64,000 nt of DNA from Bryopsis sp. KO-2023 (Eukaryota; Chlorophyta; Ulvophyceae; Bryopsidales; Bryopsidaceae): assembly GCA_030272585.1 (NCBI GenBank), contig BSYQ01000001.1, positions 4,960,001 through 5,024,000 of the forward strand, read 5' to 3'. The position numbers were made by a program, and so were the translations under genes. The notes beneath the pieces were generated by a model. That model was given only the letters and a program-made list of their open reading frames with translations, was not told where the DNA came from and searched no databases. This document shows positions 52,584-62,427 of the stretch, piece after piece; positions within the stretch are counted from its first letter, which is position 1; every line of letters starts with the position of its first letter.

Positions 52584-54319
52584 ACAGGACTCAGTCGTAG
52601 TAGGGATCATGGGTACAGGAACTGGTACGGTAACTTTACAAGAACCGACCACGATAGCTGAACTCACAAGCGTTCCTGGAGAGCAACCAAAACCTCTGAC
52701 CAGTATACCAATTCCGTTACCACCTTTTCCGGATTTGGATACGTTTTCTGGTCTCACAACTTTAGGAGGACTTGGTTCGCTACAAAACCCATCCACAACT
52801 GTCGTAGACTTTGTTGGCAATCCAAGTGCGCATGAATATTTCACGAGGAGCGTATTTGCCAACTTAGCTCAATCTGTATCCCCGCCAGCAACTCTGGCAA
52901 TGGGGACATCGTTCGGCCAAGCGGGTCAAGTGGACACACCCTTAGTGGGACGTTCGTCCAGACCTGTTAGCATAACTCCTCCTACAGTGAGTACACCACA
53001 TGTGTCATCCATGTTACCACAACCACCGGCAACTTTACCCACGCCAATCCTCTATACTAGTCCGTCTTCTAGTACCCAACGAGGCATGGGACTAGGTATG
53101 GGCCTAAGCATGGAACCAAGCATGGAACCAAGCATGGGACCAACTATGGGACAATCCGTGAACCAATACGGAACATGATACACGATACGGGACGTTGGTG
53201 GACCGGCCCGCCCCCTTTGCGGGCTCTTCTCGCTTTATCCCGTATCATCTCGTCCCCCCTCGGGCCAGTGGTCGCCCTCGACCACCTTCTCCTTGTGCCC
53301 GTTACTCCATTCTCCTTGACCCCTCTGCGATTACCGGGTTACCATTCTCTCGCGGGTCTATTCGGGGGTTCTCCAGGATCTTTCTTGTGATCCTCTGATC
53401 CTTTGTTCTTATCCCTTTGATCCGTCTAGTCTCTTGAGCTTATGGTCTTTTGCCTTGCTCTGCGGCGGCGATCACTGTGATGATCTCAGCCCCCTCCCCT
53501 CCTTCGCAGTGATCCTCATGCTCTTTCACCTCTCGTTACTACCACTCTCGGGTCAGAGGCGCCAACTCACTCTCAACTTCCATGGCCTCGCTAGGACTCG
53601 AACTCGTGACCTTCGGATCGCAAGTTCGGCTCCGAAACCAAATGATACACGATACGGGACGTTGGTGGACCGGCCCGGCCCCTTTGCGGGCTCTTCTCGC
53701 TTTATCCCGTATCAGAACACCTTCCATGAGCAACCCGTATTACGGGTGGGGTTCGTATCCCTCACCTCCATCAGGCCAGCCACAGGGTGGAAATCGATCT
53801 GGCGGTGGTGGAGGTGGACCCGGAGGTGGTCCCGGAGGTGGTCCTGGAGGTGGAGACGGAGGAGGATTTCCTGGTAACGGAGGGGGATCTTTCCCTTCTA
53901 TTCCAGGAGGTGGTGGATGGCCATACCGCTCTGGTGGTGGTGGTGGTGGTGGTGGAGGAGGTGGAGGTGAAGGTGGGGGTCCGCCAGACCCAAACCAAGG
54001 CTTTGCCGCCCCGCAGGATCGTCACGGACGGATTCCGTCATCTGTCCGTATTCCTTTACCCAAGGCTTTCTCAGGAGATGGCCAGCAATGGATCAGAGAT
54101 TGGCAGCTGGAAATGACGGTTTACTGTCAAACTCTGGACATTGACGAGAGCGTATGGTTCAGGCTCTTCCGCAGTAACCTGACCGGAGCTGCTGCTCAGT
54201 GGCGAAACGTTCAGGACCTGCGTATACGGGAAGGGAAAAGAAAACCAGTTACGAACTGGAAAGAGTTTGTTGAGGAATTGGTTCAAACATGCGGGTTCGA
54301 ATGTTTGATAATGGTATAA
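52584..54319 (+). pseudogene. gag: Element E2 gag, partial, split by a TRIM
   Basis: Gag lacking its N-terminus at the E1 junction. 52584-53175 is Pro/Ser/Thr-rich with MGLGMGLSMEPSMEPSM-type repeats; 53720 onward has the motif PYYGWGSYP (A Gag: PYVGWGSYP), Gly-rich tracts and the Gag domain (WIRDWQLEMTVYC, IDESVWFRLFRSNLTG, QWRNVQDLRIREG). The TRIM at 53176-53714 sits between the two parts. Closely related to the A Gag in its core. It is broken in about two or three places. Confidence 0.82.
53176..53714 (-). mobile_element. TRIM: 539-bp miniature LTR retrotransposon
   Basis: 72-bp terminal direct repeats at 53176-53247 and 53643-53714 (TGATACACGATACGGG to TTATCCCGTATCA) with one or so differences, flanked by GAACA at 53171-53175 and 53715-53719. 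The PBS complement GCTCCGAAACCA lies at 53629-53640, two bases inside the right repeat, so it is read on the minus strand. The interior (53248-53628) has no gene; it holds a tRNA-like B-box word near 53590-53605. This fits terminal-repeat retrotransposons in miniature. Confidence 0.88.
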
Positions 54320-54326
54320 TGTTATA

Positions 54327-55993
54327 ATGTCTGATGTTGCCAGGCGCACTCTTCGAGGCCTGAAACAGACAGGGTCGGTGCAGCAATACATTGTTTCTTT
54401 CCGGGAACAAGTATTGAGAATCCCCAATATGACGGATGAAGAGCAATACTTCTTCTTCGTCGATGGGTTAAAATTCCATATAAAACAGCAAACTGTCGCT
54501 CAGGTGCCTTATGGCATTGAGCGGGCGATCCAGACTGCGGCTAGACTGGATGCCATCGCTTCATCCAGAACCTTTCGAGGCCGAGGTCTGGATGAAAAGC
54601 AGAACCAACCCCAGACTGGTCCTACAAACGAGATGGGAAATCAGTCGCAACCTCAAGACCAAGCCCAAAACGTGGGTCAAGAACGTGGTCGAGGTCGCGG
54701 ACGGGGTGGTGGCCAAGGCCGTGGACGAGGTGGTGGTCGAGACCAAGGACGAGGAGGAGGCGCAAACCCCAAGTGTTTTATGTGTGGAAAAACTGGACAC
54801 ATCCAAAGTACATGTCCAGAAGGCGAGAAGTTCAAGAAATGGTTAAAACGGAAAAGCCAATTGAACAGAGCCCAGACTCGTTCAGCAAGACGGAAAAGGG
54901 CACGCCGCCACAGATATAAACAGCGCCGAAAACTCCTAAGAAAAGAAAGGGTGGCTCGACAAGCGCAAGAGAATAAAGAAGCATCAGGTGAACGGAAAAA
55001 GAATGCTACCCAAGGTGCAGAGGGATCGATAATGAGTGCTACGTTGGAAGATCGATCCAGTAGGTGCAGCACGCCTACTAAAACAGATTCCAAAGTTGAT
55101 TCGGAACCTGTTAACTCTGTTCATGGAGACCTTGGTAGTCCTCCAGGAAGTGAAGATTCGGTATCGTTTCCGCCTCAAGGAACGAAACGAATTGCTGAAG
55201 GAAGGGAACCTGACAAAAGGCTGGAAAAGGGTCCAGACAAGGGTGTAGATAAGCCTGCAACTCGCTCACCACCAACTGACGAGTCAGCAGCCCCTGTTCA
55301 GGGAACAGGTAGAGATCCGGAAGTGGAAGAAGGTCAGCATTCACCTTCTGAGCGTATTTTACCACTAGGGGGATCTAACCATTTGAAATTCATGGGATAT
55401 GAGATTCGAGCTCGATTAGGAGGAGTACCGATCTCCGCCTACGTTGATAGTGGTGCTACGGAGAATTACATCAGCAAAAAGTTGACAGCGAGACTGAATT
55501 TACCGACTACTGGGTGTAAAAAGGGAGTCACACTAGCGGACGGAACCCTATGTTCACTTGAACAGCGTTGCGAAAACTTGCAGATCCGGATGGGTACCTA
55601 TACCACAACCCTTTCCGCAGACGTTTTCCCCAACCTGTCATATGACATTATCTTAGGGCTTCCTTGGTTGATGCAAACCAATCCCAGACTGGACTTTGCA
55701 AGAGGTACGCTAAAAGTGCCAGTAGGAGCTGGATGGACCTCGGTTCCAATGAAGGAACGGCCATCAGATTATCTACAGCTTCTTTCCCCAGAAATAGAGT
55801 CGATTTCAGCAAAAAAGATTTTCTCGCTGGTGAAGAACAGTCCGGAAATTGATCAAGCATACCTTGTGGTTGTTCGAGAGACCACACCGGAGGATATGTC
55901 GCATTTAATGCACTATCCGTATCCGGGACTTCCAGAGGAACAGCTGAACGCTACTGGAACCCCACCGGCTCATCTCCAGACGGATGTGGAGAA
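54327..55993 (+). pseudogene. Element E2 end of gag and start of pol, one frame
   Basis: One open frame carrying the last part of Gag (RGG-like repeats, CCHC knuckle CFMCGKTGHIQSTC near 54775-54815) and continuing into the Arg-rich segment (ARRKRARRHRYKQRR), linker and aspartic protease (AYVDSGATEN near 55440, DIILGLPWL near 55648). In family A the same parts are in two overlapping frames. The RT and later domains are absent because E3 is inserted at 55994. Strong similarity to A across the protease. Confidence 0.85.
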
Positions 55994-56096
55994 TGATAGT
56001 AGAACTCGGGTTTAGGGTTATGTTGTAGTACAATTGGGAGTACGACAGGGTTTATAGGGCAGGGGGCCCTCCTGTAAAAATTATCTTTCCCAGTGA

Positions 56097-56129
<33 letters not shown>

Positions 56130-56165
56130 TGTGTGCTTGTGTCTCGGGGTCCTGTACCCCTATCA
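55994..56165 (+). repeat. Element E3 5' LTR
   Basis: 172 bp, TGATAGTAG to CCCTATCA, with CT and GT microsatellites at about 56097-56142. A PBS follows on the plus strand, so this is a 5' LTR. GAGAA precedes it (55989-55993); the matching duplication would be right of the window. Confidence 0.85.
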
Positions 56166-56288
56166 TTTGGTTTCGGAGCAAGGCGAGGCCAGGCGCACCC
56201 CACAGGAGAACTCGCGAACCCCCCCCATTTGGTTTCGGAGCAAGGCGAGGCCAGGCGCACCCCACAGGAGAACTCGCGAACCCCCCCC
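56164..56288 (+). repeat. 62-bp tandem duplication carrying two primer binding sites
   Basis: Two direct copies of a 62-bp unit starting CATTTGGTTTCGGAGC, so TGGTTTCGGAGC occurs at 56168-56179 and 56230-56241. Each unit ends in a C run. The copies look identical apart from C-run length. Confidence 0.9.
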
Positions 56289-57011
56289 AAAGATCTGACC
56301 TTAGGGATTACTAAATCCCACAGATCTGGAACTCTGTGTTCCAGGGGTCGCGAGGAGAGCTATCCTTCGAACGACGTGCTCGCGTCGTCGTTCGAAAACG
56401 TCAGGCAAAGTCGCAAAAGAATCGGAGTCCAGTGAACGAATTGCTGGAAACCTACAGATCTAAAGGAAAACAAGGCGAAAGCACTACAACAGTGCAAGGA
56501 GAGCGACGATCGGCGTAAACCCGAAACGCGCAGGCGAACAACCGAAAGTGCGAACCGGCGTAGGAAAGAACGTCGTCCGGAACGACTAACTTCCGTCGAC
56601 TGACGCTTCTGCCAGTAACACGAAAAACAGTCGTTCTGGCAGGTGACTAATTGTCACTCTTTCCAGCGCGCAATCGGTTACCGCACCGCCTGAGTCACGA
56701 CTAGTTCTACATTTAGTCGTAGACTGAATCACCGGCCAAGGTACTAACCTAGTCGGTTGACAGAACGCAAACGGGAAAGTAACACCCGACGTCGTCAAGT
56801 GTAAAACTCCTATCTATTTCCGACCTAGTAAGGTTCAAGAAAAGATAGTGACTAGGATTGCGACCGGAACTGTAACGAGTTAGCATCCAAGTCACCAGAA
56901 AGTTTGGAAACTTTCCGGACACACTCCTACTACGCCAAAATTCCAGGAAATTCAAACAAAAACATGTCCGGCCAGACGCCGCCACAGTTACCACCTATTC
57001 CACCTCCTGAG
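56289..57011 (+). other. gag: Element E3 leader and first codons of gag
   Basis: A 675-bp leader without a gene, then ATG at 56964 with 16 codons (MSGQTPPQLPPIPPPE) that look like a Gag start and begin MSG like the A Gag. The reading ends at 57011, where hAT-A-type sequence starts. The rest of E3 would be right of the window. Confidence 0.6.
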
Positions 57012-57029
57012 CAGAGATAGGACTTGGGC

Positions 57030-57375
57030 CGATTTTTTGGTCCGGCTCCGGTCCGGTCCGGTTACGGTCGGGTTACGGTCACCGTACTACGGCCGTAACT
57101 CCGTACCGTAACCGGACTTGTTTACTCCGGTTACGGTCCGGCTGATTTACGGTTGGTTACGGTCCTGGTTACGGTGGTTTTTATGGTTTACGGTTTTACG
57201 GGTTACGGTGTTACGGTCAGAATTTACGGTGGTCCGGTGGGTCAATTACGGTGTTACGGTCAGTCTTTTACGGTTGTTTTTACGGTCCGTAGTGCACCGT
57301 AGTTGCCAAAGTACGGTACGGGATGTACGGAGTCATTACGGGTCACTACGGTTGCTACGGTCACACCTGATACAG
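57030..57375. repeat. Subterminal array of GGTTACGG / GGTCCGG words
   Basis: About 340 bp densely filled with variants of GGTTACGGT, TTACGGTCCGG and CGTACCGTAA. hAT transposases bind short subterminal repeats, so this is likely the hAT-A recognition array. Its word differs from the GATCGG of hAT-B. Confidence 0.7.
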
Positions 57376-57425
57376 GGAGAAACATCCACAGAGTGGTTGT
57401 AAAACCATTTATATTTGTTCCCACC

Positions 57426-57953
57426 CAGCCCAACATCCCACAGAGTCCCAACAGGTCATGAACCCACAGAGTCACAACCATTAACTCAAATGATCCCACC
57501 CATCAACCCACAGAATCCCAACTGTTTATCAACCCACAGTATCCCAACAGCCCATCAACCCACATAATCCCAACAGCCCATAAACCCACAGAGTCCCAAC
57601 AGCCCAAAAACCCACAGAGTCCCAACAGGTCATGAACCCACAGAGTCACAACCATTAACTCACATGATCCCACCCATCAACCCACAGAATCCCAACAGCC
57701 CATCAACCCACAGTATCCCAACAGCCCATCAACCCACATAATCCCAACAGCCCATCAACCCACAGAGTCACAACCATTAACTCACATGATCCCACCCATC
57801 AACCCACAGAATCCCAACTGTTTATAAACCCACAGTATCCCAACAGCCCATCAACCCACATAATCCCAACAGCCCATCAACCCACAGAGTCCCAACAGCC
57901 CAAAAACCCACAGAGTCCCAACAGCCCATCAACCCACAGAGTCACAACCATTA
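57426..57953. repeat. 26-bp minisatellite
   Basis: About 20 head-to-tail copies of a unit near CCCACAGARTCCCAACAGCCCATCAA, with variants CACATAAT, TTTATAAA and CACAACCATTAACTCA. Higher-order blocks of several units are repeated. No spacers, so it is not CRISPR. Confidence 0.88.
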
Positions 57954-57975
57954 ACATCCCATCGGATGATTCATT

Positions 57976-58075
57976 TTGATTCTATTTTTTTTTTTGTTTT
58001 CCCCCCCCCTTCCCCCCCTTCCCCCCCCTTCCCCCCCCTCCCCCCTTTCCCCATTGAATCACCCCCCCCCTCCAA
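57976..58075. repeat. Low-complexity T/C tract
   Basis: A T run followed by alternating C8-10 and TT, ending about the stop codon of the hAT-A gene. It probably forms part of its 3' untranslated region. Confidence 0.8.
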
Positions 58076-59290
58076 TCAACCCCGCTCTTCACACCAGCCC
58101 GATAAAAGTGAAAGCTCGGTGACGTGATCATCGGATAACCGTGACCTTCTAGAACGCACTATGTGTCCCAGTTTTGAGAACGCACGCTCACTAGCAGCTG
58201 AGCTGCTTGGGACAGCAAGATACCGACGAGCCAACTCACTGACTATCGGAAGTCGACTTTTATTTTCCCGCCACCACACCAGGGGTTCACTACACTTGCC
58301 CATATTCTGTCTCTCACCCAGAAATCTGTCTATTTCATGCAAAGCCAAGGTCCTGTCACCCCCACCACCACCGTCATCGCTGTCATCGCTGCACAAGACT
58401 GTGCTTATGTTCCCTTTTCTTTTTTTGGTTTGTGTGGCTTGGACGGTGATCTCCCCCTTCTCGATCAGATCACGTGCATGATCCGAAAGCAGTATCCTTA
58501 GGTGCCTCAGCATGGAGGACTTGTGGAAGAGGAGTCTCTCAGGGCCAAACCGGAGCATCCCCTGGGGAGCAGGAAAATCAGCTTGGTTGTCGGGCAGCAG
58601 TTGCAAAAACAGGTACGCTTCTTCGAGGGATCGCCACCGCACTGACACATCCATAAGAGCGCACAACATCCAGGCCAGCCCGAGCTGCGGGTCGCTCCAT
58701 TCCTTCTCCAGCTTGTCCACCATGGCATACACAATTGGCGACAGCGCCTGGATGTTCGGTGGGGGGGATCTCCCCTCCTTCACGGCCTCCACATTTGTTC
58801 TGATCCAGTCTTTCCAAAAACTGTGGATCCTCGCGAACGTCAGGACCACCCTCCCGCTTGTCACTGTTTTCGATGCCTCCAATCTAAAACAAGACATCAC
58901 ATTGAATGAATACTTGATAAATAACGGGCTGCAGTTCAGTTTGTTATTCCCTGTTTTTTCTTTTGTCGTTTTGTTCACACTACTTGAAAAATCATACATC
59001 TTCTCAATAATCAAGTTTTTTGTTTGGTTTTTTTTCTGCAATGTTGTACTTACAGGTGTGTGGCATCCCTCGCAACTTTCAGCAACTCCAACAGGCTCTC
59101 CAGCAGCGTCCACTGCCGTGGTGTTATTTCACGGTGCTCATCCCCCTCCCCATGTTGCTCAGCTAGCAATCGATCGATTGCTGGCCTGAGCCTCACGGCT
59201 CTCTGGAGCATGATGAAGGTGCTGTTCCACCGTGTGCTCACGATCGTGGGGAGTTGCAGCACCCTAGGTTTTCTTGGTGGGGGTGCCGGC
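58076..59290 (-). pseudogene. hAT-A transposase, C-terminal part with one intron
   Basis: Minus strand. Exon 59054-59290 carries the hAT motif STRWNSTFIMLQRAV and ends ..LLKVARDATH. A GTAAGT donor starts at 59053 and a TTTTAG acceptor ends at 58884, giving a 170-bp intron with phases that agree. Exon 58076-58883 resumes LEASKTVTSG, as expected for hAT. It ends with the hAT dimerisation domain: WWRENKSRLPIVSELARRY, LAVPSSSAASERAFSKLG. The catalytic N-terminal half, BED finger and start are missing because hAT-B is inserted at 59290. The remaining frame is open apart from the intron. Transposase cuts and joins element ends in the nucleus. Confidence 0.82.
58884..59053 (-). other. Intron in hAT-A transposase
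   Basis: 170 bp, GTAAGT...TTTTAG on the minus strand, T-rich, with in-frame stops if read through. Joining the flanking phases gives the usual hAT order of residues (HL-LEASK). Confidence 0.75.
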
Positions 59291-59615
59291 CATACTAGGG
59301 ATCCGATGCCGACATGTCGGTCATCGATCAAACCGATCTCCGATCAAGATCGGTCCCTGCAGTTTCCGATCAAGCCGATCACCGATAAGATCGGTCCGAT
59401 CAGACCGATCGCCGATCAAAATCGGACCGATCAAAAAAAAACGGTCCGACTTTTCCGATCAAAATCGGCCGATCACCCAGTTCTGCCTCGGAAACCAGAT
59501 CGGATCGGGATCGGGATCGGCGGTTTCCGATCAGATCGGAAATTGATCGATCTGATCGGCGCGTCGCCGATCATGATCGGCGACGCATTATCACTCGACA
59601 ACGATCAAATCGCTG
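59291..59615 (+). repeat. hAT-B left terminal repeat and GATCGG array
   Basis: CATACTAGGGATCC at 59291, then more than 25 GATCGG/CCGATC words. The terminal 13 bases differ by one base from the MITE at 10706, which carries the same array word. Confidence 0.82.
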
Positions 59616-59688
59616 GTCCGGCTACCGATTCCCCTGATCGGCACCACATCAAAGCCCGTGGCGTCGGATTATCCGTGTTTCCGTGAAC

Positions 59689-61802
59689 ATGAGAGGCAAC
59701 AGGAGAAAGACGAAACCGCGAGCGCAACCGCGAGCGCTGCACCGTATCTTACCTCCCGTCGAGCTGTCCGGGGATGACTTGCGAGGCGAACCGAACGCAG
59801 TTCAGCCGACGCCACACCGCTGGAGCTCTGATTCTGTGAACCCAAAGGGGGTTGCACGCGGAGGGGGAAGAGGATCTGGAACTGGAACGGAAACAGGAGG
59901 AGCAGGAACACGATCTGGAACAGAAACCGGTGAGTGTGGCAAATTTGCTGTGCAGTGAACTCATCAGATGTGATTGTCTTGGTGGGGCACTCTTGGGGTG
60001 TTGGTGTTTCCTTGCATCTGCCTCCAGGTAGGGACATGTCACCTGTGGGCTTTGATATGCTTCAGAAGATATGGCCTTGGGCCTCATGCTGGTTGTCTTG
60101 TAGTGGATCTCACATTCCAAACATCAGCTCGGACGCAGGCACAGAACCAGAAACGGACCGGAATCCACACTTGGGTGGACTCCATGTATGTACAGAACAG
60201 TGCAGGAGAAATGGAGCGATTTGTGGATGAATGGAACAGGAAAGTAGTGACCTGTAGGATATGCAGGAGTCAGTTGGTCTACAGCAAGGGAGGCCGCACC
60301 TCGTTGTTGACCCATGCTAAGAGGCATGGTCTCACCACCCCGGAGCAGATGCAGATCGCTGTCCACAACGGATTTGTGGGACATCATCAGGAGCAGGGGG
60401 GGGAACGGATCGTTTCGTTCGGAAACCAGAGAACGTTGCCTTTCGTGTCTAGATGGGGCTGCCTGACCAAAGAGTACAAAAACTTCCGGGATCATGTCAT
60501 GAAATTCGTGGTCAGCACCGGTGCAGCTTTCAGGTGTGTGGAGGACAAACATTTCAGAGCCATGTGCTCCTCCCTTAATGCATCTGCACCTTGTCTGAGT
60601 GCAAAGACCATCTCCACCAACGTTGGGCTTTCAGCGAAACGGCTCAGCAAAAGGATCCGAGAAGAGGACCTCGGAAAATTCAGACCCTGCTTCGTTGCAG
60701 ATGGCTGGTCGCAGGAACCGAAGCACTGGTTTGCCATGGGAGCTGTTTATATCCACCGGGACGCTGAACAGGATCTGTTTGAACTGAAGCGGATCAGCTT
60801 GGGAACCTGGGACCTGAAGGGAAATTGTGATGCTGAGGACATCAAAAAAAAAATGGCAGAAATTCGGGATCGGTACAACCTGGGCGATTACCGGGCAAGC
60901 ATTGTCACAGATCATGAATCAAGAATGGGTGCGGCCTGTGAACGCAAAGGTGAATACGACTGGCACGGATGCTGCACTCACCGGATCAATCTCGGAGTCA
61001 GAAAAGCCCTGAACCAGGCACCTGAGCCGTTGGAATTCCTGATCAAGAAGGTCCGTCAGATCTGTGTCCGTGTCATGGGATCTGCCAACCTGTGGGAAAG
61101 TTTCAAGACAATCCAAGAAGCGCGCATATACAAGGAAGATTATGACCGGGACCGGGCTGCAGCGGATGCGGATATGCAGAGCCAGGCCAGCCGGAACCAG
61201 GTTGGCAGTCAGAACCAGAGTCAGAATCGAAGTCAGGCTGGCACCTCCGACCAGAATCAGGATCAGAACCAGGCTGAGGAGGAGGGGCCCTTCCCCATGT
61301 ACTCCTCTGATGAGGAGGAATGTCCTGATGATGACTGGTTGATGGAGGAAACAGAAGACTGCCCTGGACCAGTCAGGAGATCGCAGCGGATCCTGAGATT
61401 GACCCTGCCCGTTGAAACCAGGTGGAACTCTGTGTGGTACATGCTGCATCGGTTCTTGATCCTGAAGGAGGATATGCGTAAAATGCTGCAGACCATGTCT
61501 GAAGAGGATCGGTTGACAGAATTGGAATGGATACAACTCCGGCACCTGCATTCGATCTTACAGCCATACAAGGAAGCTACCAAGCGCATGGAGGCTGAAA
61601 AAACGGTCACCTGTTCGCTGGTTCTGATGGTCATGGCCCGGGTCAGTGACATCATCGACAAAATGGATTTACCCTGTCAGGACTTGGATCAGTTCAGAAA
61701 GCAGCTCAGAAGCAATATGGATGAGGAATTCGATGATCCAAACTGGCTCCTGGCCGTCGGATGCATGCAACAACTGGATCCGTCACGTTTGCGATTGGAT
61801 GA
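59689..61802 (+). pseudogene. hAT-B transposase, C-terminus missing
   Basis: The likely start is the ATG at 59689 (MRGNRRKTKPRAQPR). A GT donor at 59930 and an AG ending at 60127 agree in phase and would remove about 198 bp; this intron is inferred. The second exon has a BED-type zinc finger (VTCRICRSQL, then LLTHAKRHG; C-x2-C...H-x3-H), an RNase H-like fold with candidate catalytic Asp in FVADGWS and IVTDHESRMGAAC, the hAT motif GCCTHRINLG, a Gln/Asn/Ser-rich acidic insert near 61180-61370, and VETRWNSVWYMLHRF near 61420. The dimerisation domain is beyond the break at 61802. Otherwise open. Nuclear cut-and-paste transposase. Confidence 0.8.
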
Positions 61803-62232
61803 TGATAGTGAAGCTTGTGGGTGACGCAATAGTGGTCGGCTGTGTTGATTGGATTCGTGATAACTTGCTGGCTAACGCAAGTATACTTGTGGGGTTTGTT
61901 GGTTTAGACAACTCTCTAGCTAGCGCGGTTGTGAACGCTACTAGAGCACTTGGGTTGGGAAGTGATTGCGTCAGGCAAACACTTAACACACACACACACA
62001 AACACACACACAAGCGGGAACACACCAATCCCACGAATCCCGAGTTCTTACAAAGTAAAGTGAATAAGAATGAATGTCAAAACAACGAGTGGGCCTCTTA
62101 AGTACCCCTAAGTGTAGTACACTGACGCATGCCCCAAACTCTGGGTCTAATCTGTCTTACTCGTGAACCCACATGCGTCAGCCACCCTCGGCTCTATCCC
62201 AAACTACCTCGTATAGCGCTAAAAGACTAACA
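61803..62232 (-). repeat. Element B2 3' LTR
   Basis: 430 bp, a diverged copy of the B LTR at 45621-46038 (several substitutions and a roughly 8-base extra segment), with the CA microsatellite. It interrupts hAT-B. B2 continues right of the window on the minus strand. Confidence 0.9.
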
Positions 62233-62427
62233 TACGCCCCCCCCGCAAAAAGTGGGCGCCCACGCACACCAAAACACAAAGAAAAACAAAAACACAAAAA
62301 CACAAACACAAAACTCACCCACTCCCATACCCACACCCAACTGTCTTGGACCTGTCTCTTGCTCTGACGTCTCTGACAGCTGCTGCACGCACACACTTGG
62401 TCGACGATAACTCCTTTTCCCTTCTCC
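62233..62427 (-). other. Element B2 polypurine tract and 3' untranslated region
   Basis: On the minus strand: a palindrome GTGGGCGCCCAC, T5, GC and a G8 run ending GCGTA before the LTR. An A/C-rich tract (AAACACAAAAACACAAACAC, plus strand) covers about 62270-62310. No gene. Confidence 0.7.

Larger units (their letters stand above)
57012..59290 (-). mobile_element. hAT-A DNA transposon, truncated by hAT-B
   Basis: A hAT element with its transposase on the minus strand (58076-59290). The proposed left end is CAGAGATAGGACTTGGGCC at 57012, of the CAGAG/CAGGG type common in hAT, directly at the interruption of E3 gag. Between this end and the gene lie a subterminal repeat array, a minisatellite and a C-rich tract. 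The right end is cut by hAT-B at 59291. The 8-bp duplication cannot be checked because the other end is missing. Confidence 0.65.
59291..61802 (+). mobile_element. hAT-B DNA transposon, right end cut by B2
   Basis: Starts with the terminal repeat CATACTAGGGATCC directly inside the hAT-A exon; the expected 8-bp duplication would be GTGCCGGC (59283-59290), not checkable here. A GATCGG/CCGATC array (about 59305-59610) precedes the transposase on the plus strand. The element stops at 61802, where the B2 LTR begins, so the gene end and right terminal repeat would lie beyond the window. Confidence 0.78.

Noticed and set aside
57426-57953. CRISPR-like array
   Set aside because: Units are head to tail with no unique spacers; it is a minisatellite.
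58876-59113. First 77 or so residues of a 345-codon minus-strand frame in hAT-A
   Set aside because: They read through the 170-bp intron; splice sites and hAT homology place the exon border at 58883.
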